Positions 10,506 to 22,199 of a stretch of 64,000 bases of DNA are shown piece by piece. The DNA comes from Sulfurisphaera javensis. Lineage in GTDB: Archaea > Thermoproteota > Thermoprotei_A > Sulfolobales > Sulfolobaceae. Position numbers and translations under genes: made by a program. The stretch lies in contig NZ_AP031322.1 of the NCBI RefSeq assembly GCF_041154675.1, forward strand, positions 2,107,812 through 2,171,811, given 5' to 3'. Numbering within the stretch: position 1 is the first letter of the stretch; every line of letters starts with the position of its first letter. The notes below the pieces were generated by a model. It saw only the letters and a program-made list of their open reading frames with translations. It was not told the origin of the DNA and did no database searches.

Positions 10506-11130
10506 TGAGTATTACTTATTGTAGGAAATCTGTTTATAGGGATATTACTTGTCCTTCTTGTGGTAGTAATCATGTTGTTAAGAAGTGTATGCAGGATATC
10601 TTTGTAGGAGTTGTAGTAGGATATTTCTTGAGGGTGCTAAGCATCGTTATGATAAGAGTGTAAGGGAAAAAGCTTTAGAAATGTACTCTAATAGTATGAG
10701 GGCTATTTCTCGTGTTTTAAATGTACCTTTAGGTACTGTTTTTATGTGGATTAAGAGGTATGGTAAGAGGAAGTATGAGAAGTTGATTGAGTAGGGCTAG
10801 AGACTATGTTAATGAGGGTGTTATTAATGAAATGTAGACTTACTTAAAGAGGAATAAGAAAGCGTTCTATAATTTTACTGAGTTTCCTTTTCTCTAGTAA
10901 TGGTATGTATGTTTCATTTTCAGGATCGTGATGAGAGTACATTTAATGAACTTAGGCAATGAGAAGGGTAACTGATGATTACAACTTGTATTACCTTCTA
11001 CTCAACACACCAGTTAATCCTAATGAGGTTCTTCACTCATCTTTGCACGGTAGTTAGATTCAAGAGGGTAACAAAGGCTGTTAATAGGAGCATTGAAATA
11101 ATGAAGTATTCATTAGCGTTAGTATCATGA
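10506..11130 (+). pseudogene. Decayed IS1-family transposase
   Basis: The reading begins MSITYC...DITCPSCGSNHVVKK, an InsA-type zinc ribbon. After a frameshift near 10580-10590 it continues as CRSCSRIFLEGAKHRYDKSV and a helix-turn-helix (MRAISRVLNVPLGTVFMWIKRYG), as in IS1-family transposases. Beyond 10794 only fragments remain in shifting frames with in-frame stops, for example YLKRNKKAFYNFTEF, DRDESTFNELRQ and, at the end, VTKAVNRSIEIMKYSLALVS before a TGA at 11128. Terminal inverted repeats are not clear. The element cannot encode an active transposase. Confidence 0.85.
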
Positions 11131-11197
11131 GAGAGGATCTGTACCAGAATTTATACCTTCGTGACGACACTATGAATATACTCACTATAATGATAAA

Positions 11198-11209
11198 GTT
11201 TATAAATAT
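11198..11209 (+). promoter_or_regulatory. TATA box of the orphan gene at 11229
   Basis: The sequence gtttataaatat lies 20-31 nt upstream of the ATG at 11229, fitting a leaderless transcript. It lies just after the end of the transposase remnant. Confidence 0.5.
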
Positions 11210-11228
11210 TAATAAAAACATTATATTT

Positions 11229-12881
11229 ATGTCTTTGACTAAAGAACAGTTACAAGAAATTGTACCTCAAACAGAAGGTTATTACGAATTATTATATGAG
11301 TATGCCAGAGAAGGACTAGAGTTTCAAAGAATGTACAACACCTTAATGGCTGGTTATACTACATTAGCAGCAGCTGCTCAATCTATATTAACTTATGAAA
11401 CAGTAAAATGCTTCTTAGATGGAAACTATAATGCTTATGTAAACAAAATGATACAACTATACCCAGCTATTGCAACTGGCGAGAGAATGTTAAGTGATAC
11501 ACAATCATTAATCGATATTATAAGGCAAGGAATTGTAATAAAACCGGAGGACAAAGAAGATATACTCTTCTATATTGGAGGCTTCTCTCCCTATTGGGCT
11601 TCCGGAAACTTACTAGTATATCAAGGTGGTACTGTATTTGGTGGAGGAGACGTTAAAATAGCTGGAGGAGTCAAATTACAAGGTAAAAAATATTTGCAAA
11701 AATTGAGAAGTTTGTATAGTTATAATAATGTGAATGTTACCAAATATATGAATTTAGTAGTAATACCACTATTAGCTAAACGAAATTTAAATTTTATAAA
11801 TCCAACATACTATTCCTTTCCTCCAGCCAAAAACTATAAAGAGACCATTGGAATATTTAAGAATAGTAATCACTTAATAGAAATGCTATCTTACCAACCA
11901 TATATAAACTATCTAGCATTAAGATATAGAACTAACTTCTATTATATAAAAGAAGGTTCACGATATATTTCTGAGACATTTACTAGTGGTGGAAGAGAAC
12001 TTTTAAGGATAAGTAGTGAATTTCCTTATCCATATGTAGGGTTCTTTAACCCAACTCCACTAGATATAAGTGGATATGCAACACAATTATTTTTGGGTCT
12101 AGCTTATATAATAGCAGCCCCACCAAAATTAATGCCGTTATATTCTACTAAAGTTGAGCTATATCCGCCTTTTTATGATTACTTTAACACAGCTATTAAT
12201 TTTGTGTCATTAGGTGCTCCTATATATTTAAGTAATTTTGATCCTAATGCTTCTAATAATTGTAGTACTTATGGTGTTGTTGGTTTAGTTAGTGGAATAT
12301 TAGATTTTACTGCAAAAATAGGTAATAGTATTACACAAGATAGAAGTATTTTGTCTCAAATTCCTTCCCTCGAGTTTGAGTTAGGCATTTATGTTCTTCC
12401 GGTAGTTAAACTTCCAGATAGTACTAAGTACTCTGATATTATTGAGTATGCAGAAGCGTTAAAAGTTAATGATTATGTTAACTATCTGTTAGAAATTATA
12501 GATAAGGCTAAGAGGGCAATAAGTAGTCTTATTAGCTCTGGTGTATTAAGTGGTATAGCATTTGCAGCAGTGATGGCTGTAGAGGCTTGGGATAGTGAGG
12601 ATCAAATAGTTAAAGATGCGCAAAAATACATAGAAAAATTAAATGAAATATATAATTATGTTTTAAATCAAGCGTACTCTTGTATTGAATCATTTCCCAA
12701 CTTACCAAGAAATGAAAAAATTATTTACGAAGAACAAGTACAGCAATACTTAAATGGAATAATAGGAGATGTTGATGCTAGATTAGATAAAAACGAGATA
12801 ATTAGTTTCTTAATGGAAAAAATAAATGAGTATTTAAGTAATCAAGGAATTTATTGTTTCAGTGAAGAAGTTTTATATTAG
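11229..12881 (+). CDS. Orphan 550-residue protein in an accessory island
   Basis: I recognise no family. The frame stays open to 11127, but those extra codons lie in the transposase remnant, and the TATA box supports the ATG at 11229. The product is rich in Tyr, Ile, Asn and Leu. Features are an Ala-rich helix (TTLAAAAQS) near residue 40, a Gly-rich loop (GGTVFGGGDVKIAGG) near 140, Pro/Tyr-rich segments in the middle, a hydrophobic Ala/Gly stretch (SGVLSGIAFAAVMAVEAW) near 450, and a charged helical C-terminus. It has no N-terminal signal peptide. Its position between an IS relic and tRNA genes suggests acquisition from a virus or plasmid, which is inference. Confidence 0.75.
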   Translation: MSLTKEQLQEIVPQTEGYYELLYEYAREGLEFQRMYNTLMAGYTTLAAAAQSILTYETVKCFLDGNYNAYVNKMIQLYPAIATGERMLSDTQSLIDIIRQGIVIKPEDKEDILFYIGGFSPYWASGNLLVYQGGTVFGGGDVKIAGGVKLQGKKYLQKLRSLYSYNNVNVTKYMNLVVIPLLAKRNLNFINPTYYSFPPAKNYKETIGIFKNSNHLIEMLSYQPYINYLALRYRTNFYYIKEGSRYISETFTSGGRELLRISSEFPYPYVGFFNPTPLDISGYATQLFLGLAYIIAAPPKLMPLYSTKVELYPPFYDYFNTAINFVSLGAPIYLSNFDPNASNNCSTYGVVGLVSGILDFTAKIGNSITQDRSILSQIPSLEFELGIYVLPVVKLPDSTKYSDIIEYAEALKVNDYVNYLLEIIDKAKRAISSLISSGVLSGIAFAAVMAVEAWDSEDQIVKDAQKYIEKLNEIYNYVLNQAYSCIESFPNLPRNEKIIYEEQVQQYLNGIIGDVDARLDKNEIISFLMEKINEYLSNQGIYCFSEEVLY

Positions 12882-13271
12882 TCTTAATAAAATGTATGTA
12901 AAAATTTTTAACTACATGACAGCATTATGGAGATAACCAAGAGTATCATTAATTGCAAAAGTTAATCTTAGTTTTATTTAATTTAAGATTATGTCTATAG
13001 TATCACAACTTAGATCAAAAATATCTTTAAATGATCTAATTAAGGGTGGACTAGCAAATATCATATTCCAAGTAGTATAAATTAATCCTTATTTAATCAC
13101 AATATTCCTAAAGTTTCATGACATGATTTAGATTGTACTAGGTTTATCCACGTTGTTGGCTCTTTATGATCAATTTATCAGTTTTTTTTGTTACATCTTT
13201 ATCTAGGCTAAGAAAGACAATATTTAAAGGAAAACTTTTTGAACAAAAAGATACTATGTTTGTGTGGTACT
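12882..13271. other. AT-rich stretch with at most one very short reading frame
   Basis: About 390 nt between the orphan gene and tRNA-Arg. It holds only the 29-codon frame at 12991 and probable promoter elements for the tRNA (aatatttaaagg near 13219). No repeat or attachment-site copy of either neighbouring tRNA was seen. Confidence 0.6.
12991..13080 (+). CDS. Possible 29-residue peptide or 5' gene remnant
   Basis: ATG to TAA encodes MSIVSQLRSKISLNDLIKGG followed by nine mostly hydrophobic residues. A TATA-like tttatttaattt lies directly upstream, so it has a promoter-like setting. The peptide looks like the beginning of a longer protein cut off just where a membrane or core helix would start. 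It may be a decayed gene rather than a functional peptide. Confidence 0.3.
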   Translation: MSIVSQLRSKISLNDLIKGGLANIIFQVV

Positions 13272-13365
<94 letters not shown>

Positions 13366-13395
13366 ATTTAAGGTTCTAATTGAATATTTTATATT

Positions 13396-13749
13396 GTGTT
13401 AAACGAAATCTTTGACATTATACATGATTTGAATGAAGACAGAATAATTGAGGCGGCAAGTAAGACATTAAGGTTAGTCAAAGATGTTGAAGACGAGAAT
13501 ATAATGAAGATAGCTGCTGAAATAGAAAAAGAAATTAGGTCTATGAGAGAGGATGACGAATTAATTTACTTAGTTGACTCTGAATATGCTAATGAGTTAA
13601 AAGGTACTATATATGATTTGAAAAAAGCTAAAGAGAGGAAGATAAAGATCTTAATTGCTTATCTTGTGAGGAAAGTAAGTAAAGATAATATATTAGTCGT
13701 TGAGGCTTTGAAACCTAAAACTGAAGTAAAACCTCATACTTTTATTTAA
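13396..13749 (+). CDS. Small charged helical protein of unknown function
   Basis: The 117-residue product starts at a GTG (MLNEIFDIIHDL) and is highly charged and probably all-helical in its first 95 residues. A short tail ends in [12 protein letters not shown]. No catalytic motif or cysteine is present and no family is recognised. It follows tRNA-Arg by 36 nt and meets the DUF434 gene tail to tail with an 8-nt overlap. The Lys/Glu-rich composition would fit a nucleic-acid or ribosome-associated role, but this is not shown. Confidence 0.7.
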   Translation: MLNEIFDIIHDLNEDRIIEAASKTLRLVKDVEDENIMKIAAEIEKEIRSMREDDELIYLVDSEYANELKGTIYDLKKAKERKIKILIAYLVRKVSKDNILVVEALKPKTEVKPHTFI

Positions 13750-14374
13750 TACTAATAACTTTTATTCCACTTACTTTAATTATTTCTCCTAATACGTCAT
13801 AGATTCTTTTTGCTTTGCTTAAGACCAAAAAATCGTTACTGCTAACTGTACTTTCTTGCATTATCAATTCTTTATCAACTTTATTAACTACCTTAGCTTT
13901 GATGTTTCTTTCTCTAAGTATTTTTGCTATTTCACCACTCTTACTTATTTGTGAATCAAGAAATATCATGAAGTCCAATTCTTTATTACTTAGAAACTCA
14001 GAAATTAAGAGCAATGCATCTATTATTTCATTGTCATTTTTTCTTTTTCCTAACCCAAGATCTCTATAGAAACCATCATCACATAAGAATATCTCATCAT
14101 TATAAATTGCTGAAAGAAGAGTTATTGCTAAATTATAACCATCAATTACTATTTGATTACTTGAAGTTATGATTTTCTCCTTCACTGATTTTATTTCTTC
14201 ATCTGAATGGGTACATCTGTAAAGTAAAAGTCTTTCCTTTTTGTTTAAGTTATATCTTCCAGTTATAAGATCCAAAGAAGTTTTTCTATTATAACCTCTA
14301 TTTAGTAAGTATTTGTAGTCCTCATAAGCCATTAGTAATTGCTGACTTAACTGTATTGACAATTTTATCCTCAC
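13742..14374 (-). CDS. DUF434 family protein
   Basis: The product, up to 210 residues, resembles archaeal DUF434/DUF5616 proteins. It has an N-terminal helical part with [19 protein letters not shown] and a C-terminal part with [16 protein letters not shown] and [11 protein letters not shown], both acidic motifs. The biochemical role is unknown; the VIDGYN-type motif recalls PIN-like nucleases, which is only a suggestion. The listed start overlaps alaS by 53 nt. An internal ATG at 14332 would cut this to 11 nt and is about equally likely. It is the last gene of the long minus-strand cluster. Confidence 0.78.
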   Translation of the reverse strand: MRIKLSIQLSQQLLMAYEDYKYLLNRGYNRKTSLDLITGRYNLNKKERLLLYRCTHSDEEIKSVKEKIITSSNQIVIDGYNLAITLLSAIYNDEIFLCDDGFYRDLGLGKRKNDNEIIDALLLISEFLSNKELDFMIFLDSQISKSGEIAKILRERNIKAKVVNKVDKELIMQESTVSSNDFLVLSKAKRIYDVLGEIIKVSGIKVISIK

Positions 14375-17036
14375 TTAACTCTATTGTTATGCTACCAAAT
14401 GTTCCTTTTCCTCCTCCTTTTCCTCCTATCTTTCTTAGTTCCTCAATTATTTTATCTACTTTAAGGTCGTTAGATGTAGCTATTTCAACTATATTTACGT
14501 TTCCTCTTTTTGTAATGTTTAATACTATAGTACCCTTTGTTGATGTGAGTTTTCTCATAGCTTCTTTACTTAATTCCTCATCTACTATGTTTAATACATA
14601 TAACGTGTTTTGATTAATTTTTTCTTTCTTGCTTATATCCTCAATTTTTTCTAGCATTAATTTCCTATAATAATCTAGGAGATTTTCCTTATTCTTCATA
14701 TCCTCAATATATCTTCTCACTCTGATTTCTAATTGTTCTGGAGAAGTAGAGAAGTATTTTGCTAATTCTTTCAGTTCTTCTTCTTCTTGTCTCGCATATT
14801 GGGCCACCATGTCTCCAGCGACGTATTCAAGCCTTATTACGCCGTCCTGTATTTTCTCCACATTTATTATTTTCAAAGCACCTATTTCAGAAGTATTAGA
14901 TAGATGTGTTCCTCCACATCCTTCAATATCCCAGTCTTTGATTTCAATTAACCTTACATCTGCTCCTTCTGGTACTCCACCTGCATATATTGAAACGCCA
15001 TACTTCATTTCTGCCTCAGTTCTGTTTATTATAACTGGTCTAACTGGTCTCCTATCGTTTATTATATAATTAGCCAAGTCTTCTATTTTCTTTATTTCTT
15101 CATCTGTTAATGGTTTGTAATGCGTAATGTCAAGTCTTCCTTTTTGTGGAGTTTTTTCTGCTCCAGCTTGCCATACATGTTCTCCTAAAACTTTTTTTGC
15201 AGCAGAAAGTATCACATGAGTTACTGTGTGGTGTTTCATTATTCTGTATCTTCTTTGCCAATCTATCTCTCCGTAAACTATATCCCCTTCCTTTAATTGT
15301 GGTTCTGTATCTAAGATGTGAACTACAATGTCCTTTACTTTCTGAGTATCAGTAACTTGATAAGTGTTTCCTTTTTCATCTTTAATTATTCCAGTATCCC
15401 CTATTTGTCCTCCTCCTTCTGGGTAAAATGTAGTTTGATCTAACACTAAATAATTCTTATAAACTCCAACTACTTTTGCGGTAAACTCTCGTCTATATTG
15501 ATCCTCATAATATAATTTTCTTGTCGAAGGTAATTTTGAGACAAAGTCAATTACATCTTTTGGTAATTTCTCCTTTTTAGTCTCTTTTATTGGAGCTGAT
15601 TGATGTCTTTTTGCTACTAGAGCGTAAAAGTTATGTGGAATTTCAACTTTTACTTCTGGGTTCTTCTTCCTTATTTCCTCTGCTAATAAATCCGGTGGAA
15701 TTCCATTAGAATCATAAAGTTTTATTAGTTCTTCCGTGGAAATCTCCTTCTTCTTTGCTAGTGAAGTAGTAATAGCTGAGATTTTAGTTAAGGTTTCATT
15801 AAATCTTTCTTGTTCAACGTTAACCACATCAAGTATGTAGTCTTTATTCTTTAACATCTGTGGGAAATCTTCCTTCCAATAATTAATCTGCTCTAGTATT
15901 AATTCGTAAAGCTTTATGTCGCTTCCCAGAAGCTTTAGTACTCTTAAAGCTCTTCTTATTAAAAGCCTTCCTAAATAGCCTTCACCGGAATTAGATGGTA
16001 CTAAGCCATCAGCTAACATCAACGCTATTGTTTTAGTATGGTCTAAAACTTGAAATACTCTTGCAGCTCTAATTAATTCTTGGTCTACATAATTATAATT
16101 TAATCCTAATTTTTTGGCAACTTCCTCTCTATGTCTTTTAATAGTTTCTGGTTTGTCAGTGTCTATTCTTCCAGCGAATATTGCAGCTGTTTTTAATAAT
16201 TCGTCATCTACTTGAGGAACTCCTATCTTTTTAAAGAAAGTGTAAACTAAGTTTCCATAGATTGCATGGAATGCTGTTGGTGTTTTTTGGGTAAACCAAG
16301 CTATTCTTTCAACTCCATATCCAGTGTCAACTATCTTTAACTTAAGCGGGATGTAATTTCCATCTTTAATTTCATACTGCATAAATACTAAGGTTGCTAA
16401 TTCTAATCCTCCAACTGTAACTTCAAATGACGGTCCAGCATTTCCTCCCCCTTCCCACCAAGATTCTTTATAGTTCAGTTGTTCTTCTGGTATTCCTATC
16501 TCTTCAGTGAAAAATTCTTTTGAAAGCTCAACAGTTTCATCTTTCCAGTAAACTTGCTTATCTGGATAATTGAAAGCGTGGTGGGCAGCCATTTCGAATG
16601 CTGTTAAGTGTCTTCCGAATGTTATTCCCACATTATCTACATCTTCTAGCCTTATGCATGGTTGTGAGAGTACAAGTGGGTTAGCTGGGGGTGGAACAAC
16701 TCCACTAGTTACAAATGGTTGAAAATCAACTATGCTAGCAATTGTTAAATATAAGTCTTCTCTCCATCTTGCAAGAACTGGTTTAGGTGGAATAATTGTA
16801 TGTCCTTTCTTTTCAAAAAATCTTAAGAATTTCTTTCTAGCCTCACTCACAGTTAATGGAGGACTTTTTATGTCTAAGTCAAAGAAATAATAATCAGTAC
16901 AAGGAACATCAGCGCAAACATTTCTATCTTTGTCTTTGGTCCAAAACGGGGTATTACAAACTTGACAAATTTTTCTATTATAATTATTATTCAAAAAGAA
17001 TTTCAAACGATACTCATTTTCATTTAGTTGAACCAT
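14322..17036 (-). CDS. alaS: Alanyl-tRNA synthetase, archaeal type
   Basis: The 904-residue product has the archaeal N-terminal extension with a CxxC pair (CQVCNTPFW). Class II catalytic motifs follow ([39 protein letters not shown]). The editing domain has HHTVTHV and [10 protein letters not shown] zinc ligands. A Gly-rich C-terminal domain ([12 protein letters not shown]) closes it. It charges tRNA-Ala and clears mischarged Ser or Gly. It lies 50 nt downstream of the L12 gene on the same strand. Confidence 0.97.
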   Translation of the reverse strand: MVQLNENEYRLKFFLNNNYNRKICQVCNTPFWTKDKDRNVCADVPCTDYYFFDLDIKSPPLTVSEARKKFLRFFEKKGHTIIPPKPVLARWREDLYLTIASIVDFQPFVTSGVVPPPANPLVLSQPCIRLEDVDNVGITFGRHLTAFEMAAHHAFNYPDKQVYWKDETVELSKEFFTEEIGIPEEQLNYKESWWEGGGNAGPSFEVTVGGLELATLVFMQYEIKDGNYIPLKLKIVDTGYGVERIAWFTQKTPTAFHAIYGNLVYTFFKKIGVPQVDDELLKTAAIFAGRIDTDKPETIKRHREEVAKKLGLNYNYVDQELIRAARVFQVLDHTKTIALMLADGLVPSNSGEGYLGRLLIRRALRVLKLLGSDIKLYELILEQINYWKEDFPQMLKNKDYILDVVNVEQERFNETLTKISAITTSLAKKKEISTEELIKLYDSNGIPPDLLAEEIRKKNPEVKVEIPHNFYALVAKRHQSAPIKETKKEKLPKDVIDFVSKLPSTRKLYYEDQYRREFTAKVVGVYKNYLVLDQTTFYPEGGGQIGDTGIIKDEKGNTYQVTDTQKVKDIVVHILDTEPQLKEGDIVYGEIDWQRRYRIMKHHTVTHVILSAAKKVLGEHVWQAGAEKTPQKGRLDITHYKPLTDEEIKKIEDLANYIINDRRPVRPVIINRTEAEMKYGVSIYAGGVPEGADVRLIEIKDWDIEGCGGTHLSNTSEIGALKIINVEKIQDGVIRLEYVAGDMVAQYARQEEEELKELAKYFSTSPEQLEIRVRRYIEDMKNKENLLDYYRKLMLEKIEDISKKEKINQNTLYVLNIVDEELSKEAMRKLTSTKGTIVLNITKRGNVNIVEIATSNDLKVDKIIEELRKIGGKGGGKGTFGSITIELSEDKIVNTVKSAITNGL

Positions 17037-17087
17037 AATCTAAATAGATAAGAAGAGGGTTAAAAGAGTTTGCATTAAAAAAGATTT

Positions 17088-17405
<318 letters not shown>

Positions 17406-17443
17406 ATTTATCACACCATAAAGTTATAAACTAATATTTAAAC

Positions 17444-18451
<1,008 letters not shown>

Positions 18452-18456
18452 TTATA

Positions 18457-19116
18457 TCACTTCTTAAATTCTACTTTAATTATCTTACCCATAGTAGTTT
18501 TTACGTATATCGCTCTTAAATTAGCTTCAACTTTAGCTTTGCTTTCAATAGCATTGAGTACTGCCATAGCGTTTTCAGCCAAATCTTCTGGTTTCATGTC
18601 TTCTGTACCTATAAATGTTTGGACATGTGGTTGATCTTTTGTTCTTACTATAGTTGATCTTTTGAATCTTAGTATATATTCAGTAACATCTGCTGTGTTT
18701 GGTAATGGTGTTGGGAATTTATTTCTTGGTCCTAGTGCTGGACCCAAAATTCTTCCTACTAGAGCCATTGATTCTTGTGATACTAAGAACCAATCATTTT
18801 GTCTAGCTAATTTTTTAATAGCTCTTTTTTGTCCTTGTAATTTTTGTAGATCTTCTCTCGTAAGTAAAACATTAGGTTCAGCTTTTTTAGCTGATTCGAT
18901 TTGCTGAAAAGCGGGGATAACGAGAACTTTTCTCGGTTTAGAAGGTTCTTTGGGTAATGGCACTATTTCTCTAAGCTTTAACTCTCCTTTTTTCATGTCA
19001 ATGCCTTTGAATGTAAGTATAAGTTCAACGCTTTGTGTAAAGTTTCTTTTTGGATTATTTTCTGGGCTAAGTGCAAGTTTTAATGCTTCTACTAAACTAT
19101 CTTTGTTGGCTAACAT
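18457..19116 (-). CDS. rpl1: Ribosomal protein L1
   Basis: The 219-residue L1 protein binds 23S rRNA at the mobile L1 stalk. Typical segments are [15 protein letters not shown] and the C-terminal [11 protein letters not shown]. In several archaea L1 represses its own operon by binding the mRNA; no matching stem was searched for in detail here. An in-frame GTG at 19125 belongs to the Shine-Dalgarno motif gggtga, so the ATG at 19116 is preferred. Confidence 0.95.
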   Translation of the reverse strand: MLANKDSLVEALKLALSPENNPKRNFTQSVELILTFKGIDMKKGELKLREIVPLPKEPSKPRKVLVIPAFQQIESAKKAEPNVLLTREDLQKLQGQKRAIKKLARQNDWFLVSQESMALVGRILGPALGPRNKFPTPLPNTADVTEYILRFKRSTIVRTKDQPHVQTFIGTEDMKPEDLAENAMAVLNAIESKAKVEANLRAIYVKTTMGKIIKVEFKK

Positions 19117-19121
19117 TAAAT

Positions 19122-19634
19122 TCACCCTTCTATTTCATTCCATTTTTGTTCATATTTGGCTAATAAATCATCATATTTACCTTCATCCACAGCTTTTACT
19201 AATTCTTTAGGATTTTTTTTATCTACAGTTAATCCTATAGAATAAGCTGTACCTAAGATTGACTTTACTGCAGCTTTTAATGTCTTAGCAGTAATTTGTG
19301 GCTTTTTCATTATTGCAACTTGAATTACGTCCTCAAATTTTATATCTCCAACTTTTTTATGTGCTGGGTCTCCTGAGGGTTCGTTTGCATTAGCGAATTT
19401 TAATAATAGTGATGTTGTAGTGGGAACACCAACTTTTATATCATATTTCTTTGTGTCAGTATCAACTTCAATAGTTACTGGAACTGACATACCTTTAAAC
19501 TGAGAAGTAGCATCGTTCATTTTCTTTACAACTTCTCCTACATTAAGGCCTAATTGTGAAAGAGTTGGAGCTAAAGGTGGGCCTGGCTTTACATTTCCTC
19601 CTTCAACTACAATTTTGATTGATTTTGTAGGCAT
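19122..19634 (-). CDS. rpl11: Ribosomal protein L11
   Basis: The 170-residue protein has the N-terminal domain ([21 protein letters not shown]) with the conserved Pro-rich GTPase-centre segment and the rRNA-binding C-terminal domain ([14 protein letters not shown]). It carries the usual archaeal C-terminal extension. It is placed between nusG and rpl1, the order found across archaea and bacteria. Confidence 0.96.
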   Translation of the reverse strand: MPTKSIKIVVEGGNVKPGPPLAPTLSQLGLNVGEVVKKMNDATSQFKGMSVPVTIEVDTDTKKYDIKVGVPTTTSLLLKFANANEPSGDPAHKKVGDIKFEDVIQVAIMKKPQITAKTLKAAVKSILGTAYSIGLTVDKKNPKELVKAVDEGKYDDLLAKYEQKWNEIEG

Positions 19635-19643
19635 TTATTTCAC

Positions 19644-20102
19644 CTATTTCTTTACAGGTTTTACTTGATCTATTGGAACTGTAACCTGTAAGGGGAAAGA
19701 TGATTCTAAAATATTTAAAACTACTTCATTTTTAGCACTATCTATTCTTACTACTTGGGCTTGCATTCCTCTGAATGGTCCAGAGGTTACTTCAACTAAA
19801 TCTCCTGCTTTATATGCAGGGGCTACGGTTATCTTAGAGACAAATTTTACTATATCTTCTCTTTGAACTAGTCCATGTGTAAAACCTCTAACGTGTCTTA
19901 TGCCGGTAGCTATCAGTTTTACAATATGCGGACCAGAAGCTTCTAAAATCACATATCCCTTAACGTTAGGGGGAACTATTATAGAATAAACTTCCTTTAT
20001 ATTATTTGTTTTTATTCTTTCTTCTATCATTAAAGCTACATTTATTTCTTGTCCGCCAGTTACCCTTACAGCATAATAATTACTGAACCTTGGCTTTTCC
20101 AT
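19644..20102 (-). CDS. spt5: Transcription elongation factor Spt5 (NusG)
   Basis: The 152-residue protein has the NGN domain (YYAVRVTGGQEINVALMIEER) and a C-terminal KOW domain (GDLVEVTSGPFRGMQAQVVRID). It binds the RNA polymerase clamp together with Spt4 and makes elongation processive. Its place beside secE and rpl11 is the ancestral arrangement. Confidence 0.96.
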   Translation of the reverse strand: MEKPRFSNYYAVRVTGGQEINVALMIEERIKTNNIKEVYSIIVPPNVKGYVILEASGPHIVKLIATGIRHVRGFTHGLVQREDIVKFVSKITVAPAYKAGDLVEVTSGPFRGMQAQVVRIDSAKNEVVLNILESSFPLQVTVPIDQVKPVKK

Positions 20103-20113
20103 TTTTTCCTACC

Positions 20114-20293
20114 CTAATGGAGTAATAGAGCTACTGTTAATTGGATAATATAAGCTATTATCCCTACAATTGCCATAACAAGTAAGGTAAGTTTAATACT
20201 CTGATTAAGTGTATCTTTTTCTGGTTTTTTAGCTACAGAGATTATTCTCTTCCAATCTTCACGTAAATTCTTAATTCTTTGTGAAAGACTCAT
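20114..20293 (-). CDS. secE: Preprotein translocase subunit SecE
   Basis: A 59-residue frame, found by direct translation, reads [20 protein letters not shown], then a basic AKKPEKD linker and a single membrane helix (about residues 36-57, [15 protein letters not shown]). This is the archaeal SecE/Sec61-gamma layout: amphipathic helix, short linker, one transmembrane helix. It clamps the SecY channel. It sits 11 nt upstream of nusG, as expected. Confidence 0.94.
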   Translation of the reverse strand: MSLSQRIKNLREDWKRIISVAKKPEKDTLNQSIKLTLLVMAIVGIIAYIIQLTVALLLH

Positions 20294-20325
20294 ATACGAT
20301 ATAATTTATCGTATAGTTATTAACT

Positions 20326-21478
20326 TTAACTACTGAAAAGCCTTTTTATAAACCATTCCGCATCAAAGGGGATTAGGCTATCGTAATCTTGTCCTATTCC
20401 AAGATATGCAACAGGTTTATTGAGTTCATAAGCTAATGACAATATTATTCCTCCTTTAGCATCAGCATCTACTTTTGTTAGAATAACTGCATCGTATCCT
20501 ACGTTTTCTTCGAAATATTTAGCTTGTTCTAAAGCATCATTGCCAGCTAAAGAGTCTAATACTAGAATTCTCAAATCTGGTTTAGCAATTTTTACTATTC
20601 TCTTTAATTCAGCTACTAAGTCTTGGTCAATATGCATTCTTCCAGCAGTATCAATTAGAACTACGTCTATATTTCTACTTTTTGCCGAATTTATAGCATC
20701 AAAAGCAACTGCTGCGGGGTCTCCTCCATATTTTCCCTTTACAAGAGGTATCTCGAGTTTAGATGCATGATAGGATAGTTGCTCTTGAGCTGCGGCTCTA
20801 AAAGTATCTGAGGCAGAAATTATACATGAGAGTTTATTTTTCTTTAACATATACGCAACTTTTGCTATAGTTGTGGTTTTTCCAACGCCATTTACTCCAA
20901 AGAAGACTATTACATAAGGTTTCTTATTTTTTCTTCTTATTTCTTCTATTATATCTATTCTCTGATTTTTTGTTAGTATTTCTTCTATTGATTTTTTTAA
21001 TGAATTAATAACTAATTTTTCTAAATCTTCACTTCTCTGTACTTTTTTACCTACTAGAACATTTTTTAAATCATCTAGTATTTTTTCTGTTACTTCATAA
21101 GATACATCTGACTCTAACAATTGATATCTAAGCTCTTCTAGTATATCTTGAATATCTTCTTCCTTTATAGTTTTAAATCTAATAAAATCAAAAAATGAGA
21201 ATTTTGATCTCTTGGTTTCTTCTTGTTGTTCAACGTGTTTTTCTTCTGTCTTTTGTTGAGGTTCTTCAATTTTTGGAGGAGCTGGTTGTTGAGCTGTTTG
21301 AGCAATATGAGGCTCTTTAATGGTTTTAGGTTGTTGTTCTTCTTGTTTTGCTAATTGTTCTTCCTTAATAGTCTGTTCAGATTGAGTAGTTGATGTTTGT
21401 GATTGTTCTTCTTGTTTAGATTCACCTTTAAATTTATCTAGGAGATTATTAAAAGCTTTCTTTAATTTATCAAAACAA
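20326..21478 (-). CDS. ftsY: Signal recognition particle receptor FtsY, apparent frameshift after the start codon
   Basis: The NG GTPase domain is complete: GVNGVGKTTTIAK (P-loop), DTFRAAAQEQL, DTAGRMH and TKVDADAKGG. Before it, an open frame to 21480 encodes an acidic Gln/Glu/Pro-rich A region that begins FDKLKKAFNNLLDKF, so the mature protein is about 383 residues. That frame has no ATG, GTG or TTG until 21120. The expected start is the TTG at 21478-21476, 6 nt after a GTG of the Shine-Dalgarno motif, but four Ts follow it instead of three and put it in the wrong frame. A sequencing error, a +1 frameshift, or initiation at ATT (21480) are the options. Confidence 0.85.
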
Positions 21479-21479
21479 A

Positions 21480-21932
21480 TTATCCACCTTTACTTTGTTG
21501 AGCTTGAAGTTGTTGTTGTGCTTGATTCAATATATCTGCAATTTCTTTGTAAGCTTCTAAAGACTTAGCTAATTCTTTTTCAACGTTACTTAATAATGAA
21601 CTAAGTTCAGCCTTTTTATCACTAAGAACTTTAGTAGCAAATTCTGGGTCTACTTCAGCATAATATTCTAGGCCTAGATGAACTAAAACTTTGGCTTTAT
21701 CAACTCCTTGAACCTTAAATATAATATTTCCTTTTTTATCTCCTACCATTAATAATTCTTGATTGTTCTGTAATTCTTTTAATGCTTGTAATGATGAGTC
21801 AATTGACATAATATTATCTTGAAGTTCCGCATATGTCTTCTGCAAATAATCAATATATTTTTTTAGTGCATCAGCTTGAGCTAGTAAATCTTCTAGTGAG
21901 ACTACTACGTTTTGGTTTTCTTCATTACTCAT
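21480..21932 (-). CDS. pfdA: Prefoldin subunit alpha
   Basis: The 150-residue protein has two long heptad helices (about 8-50 and 95-140) joined by a beta-hairpin segment (NQELLMVGDKKGNIIFKVQG), the prefoldin alpha plan. Alpha2beta4 hexamers hand unfolded proteins to the thermosome. The listed start is the ATG at 21932; a GTG at 21941 belongs to the ribosome-binding motif. Its last bases supply the Shine-Dalgarno sequence for ftsY. Confidence 0.93.
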   Translation of the reverse strand: MSNEENQNVVVSLEDLLAQADALKKYIDYLQKTYAELQDNIMSIDSSLQALKELQNNQELLMVGDKKGNIIFKVQGVDKAKVLVHLGLEYYAEVDPEFATKVLSDKKAELSSLLSNVEKELAKSLEAYKEIADILNQAQQQLQAQQSKGG

Positions 21933-21937
21933 AAATA

Positions 21938-22198
<261 letters not shown>

Positions 22199-22199
22199 C

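Noticed and set aside
11127-11228. In-frame 34-codon extension of the orphan gene
   Set aside because: It begins inside the transposase remnant and includes the TATA box of the gene; the ATG at 11229 is better placed.
14356-15355. Several plus-strand open frames opposite alaS
   Set aside because: Shadows of alaS codon pattern; no ribosome-binding site, promoter or family resemblance.
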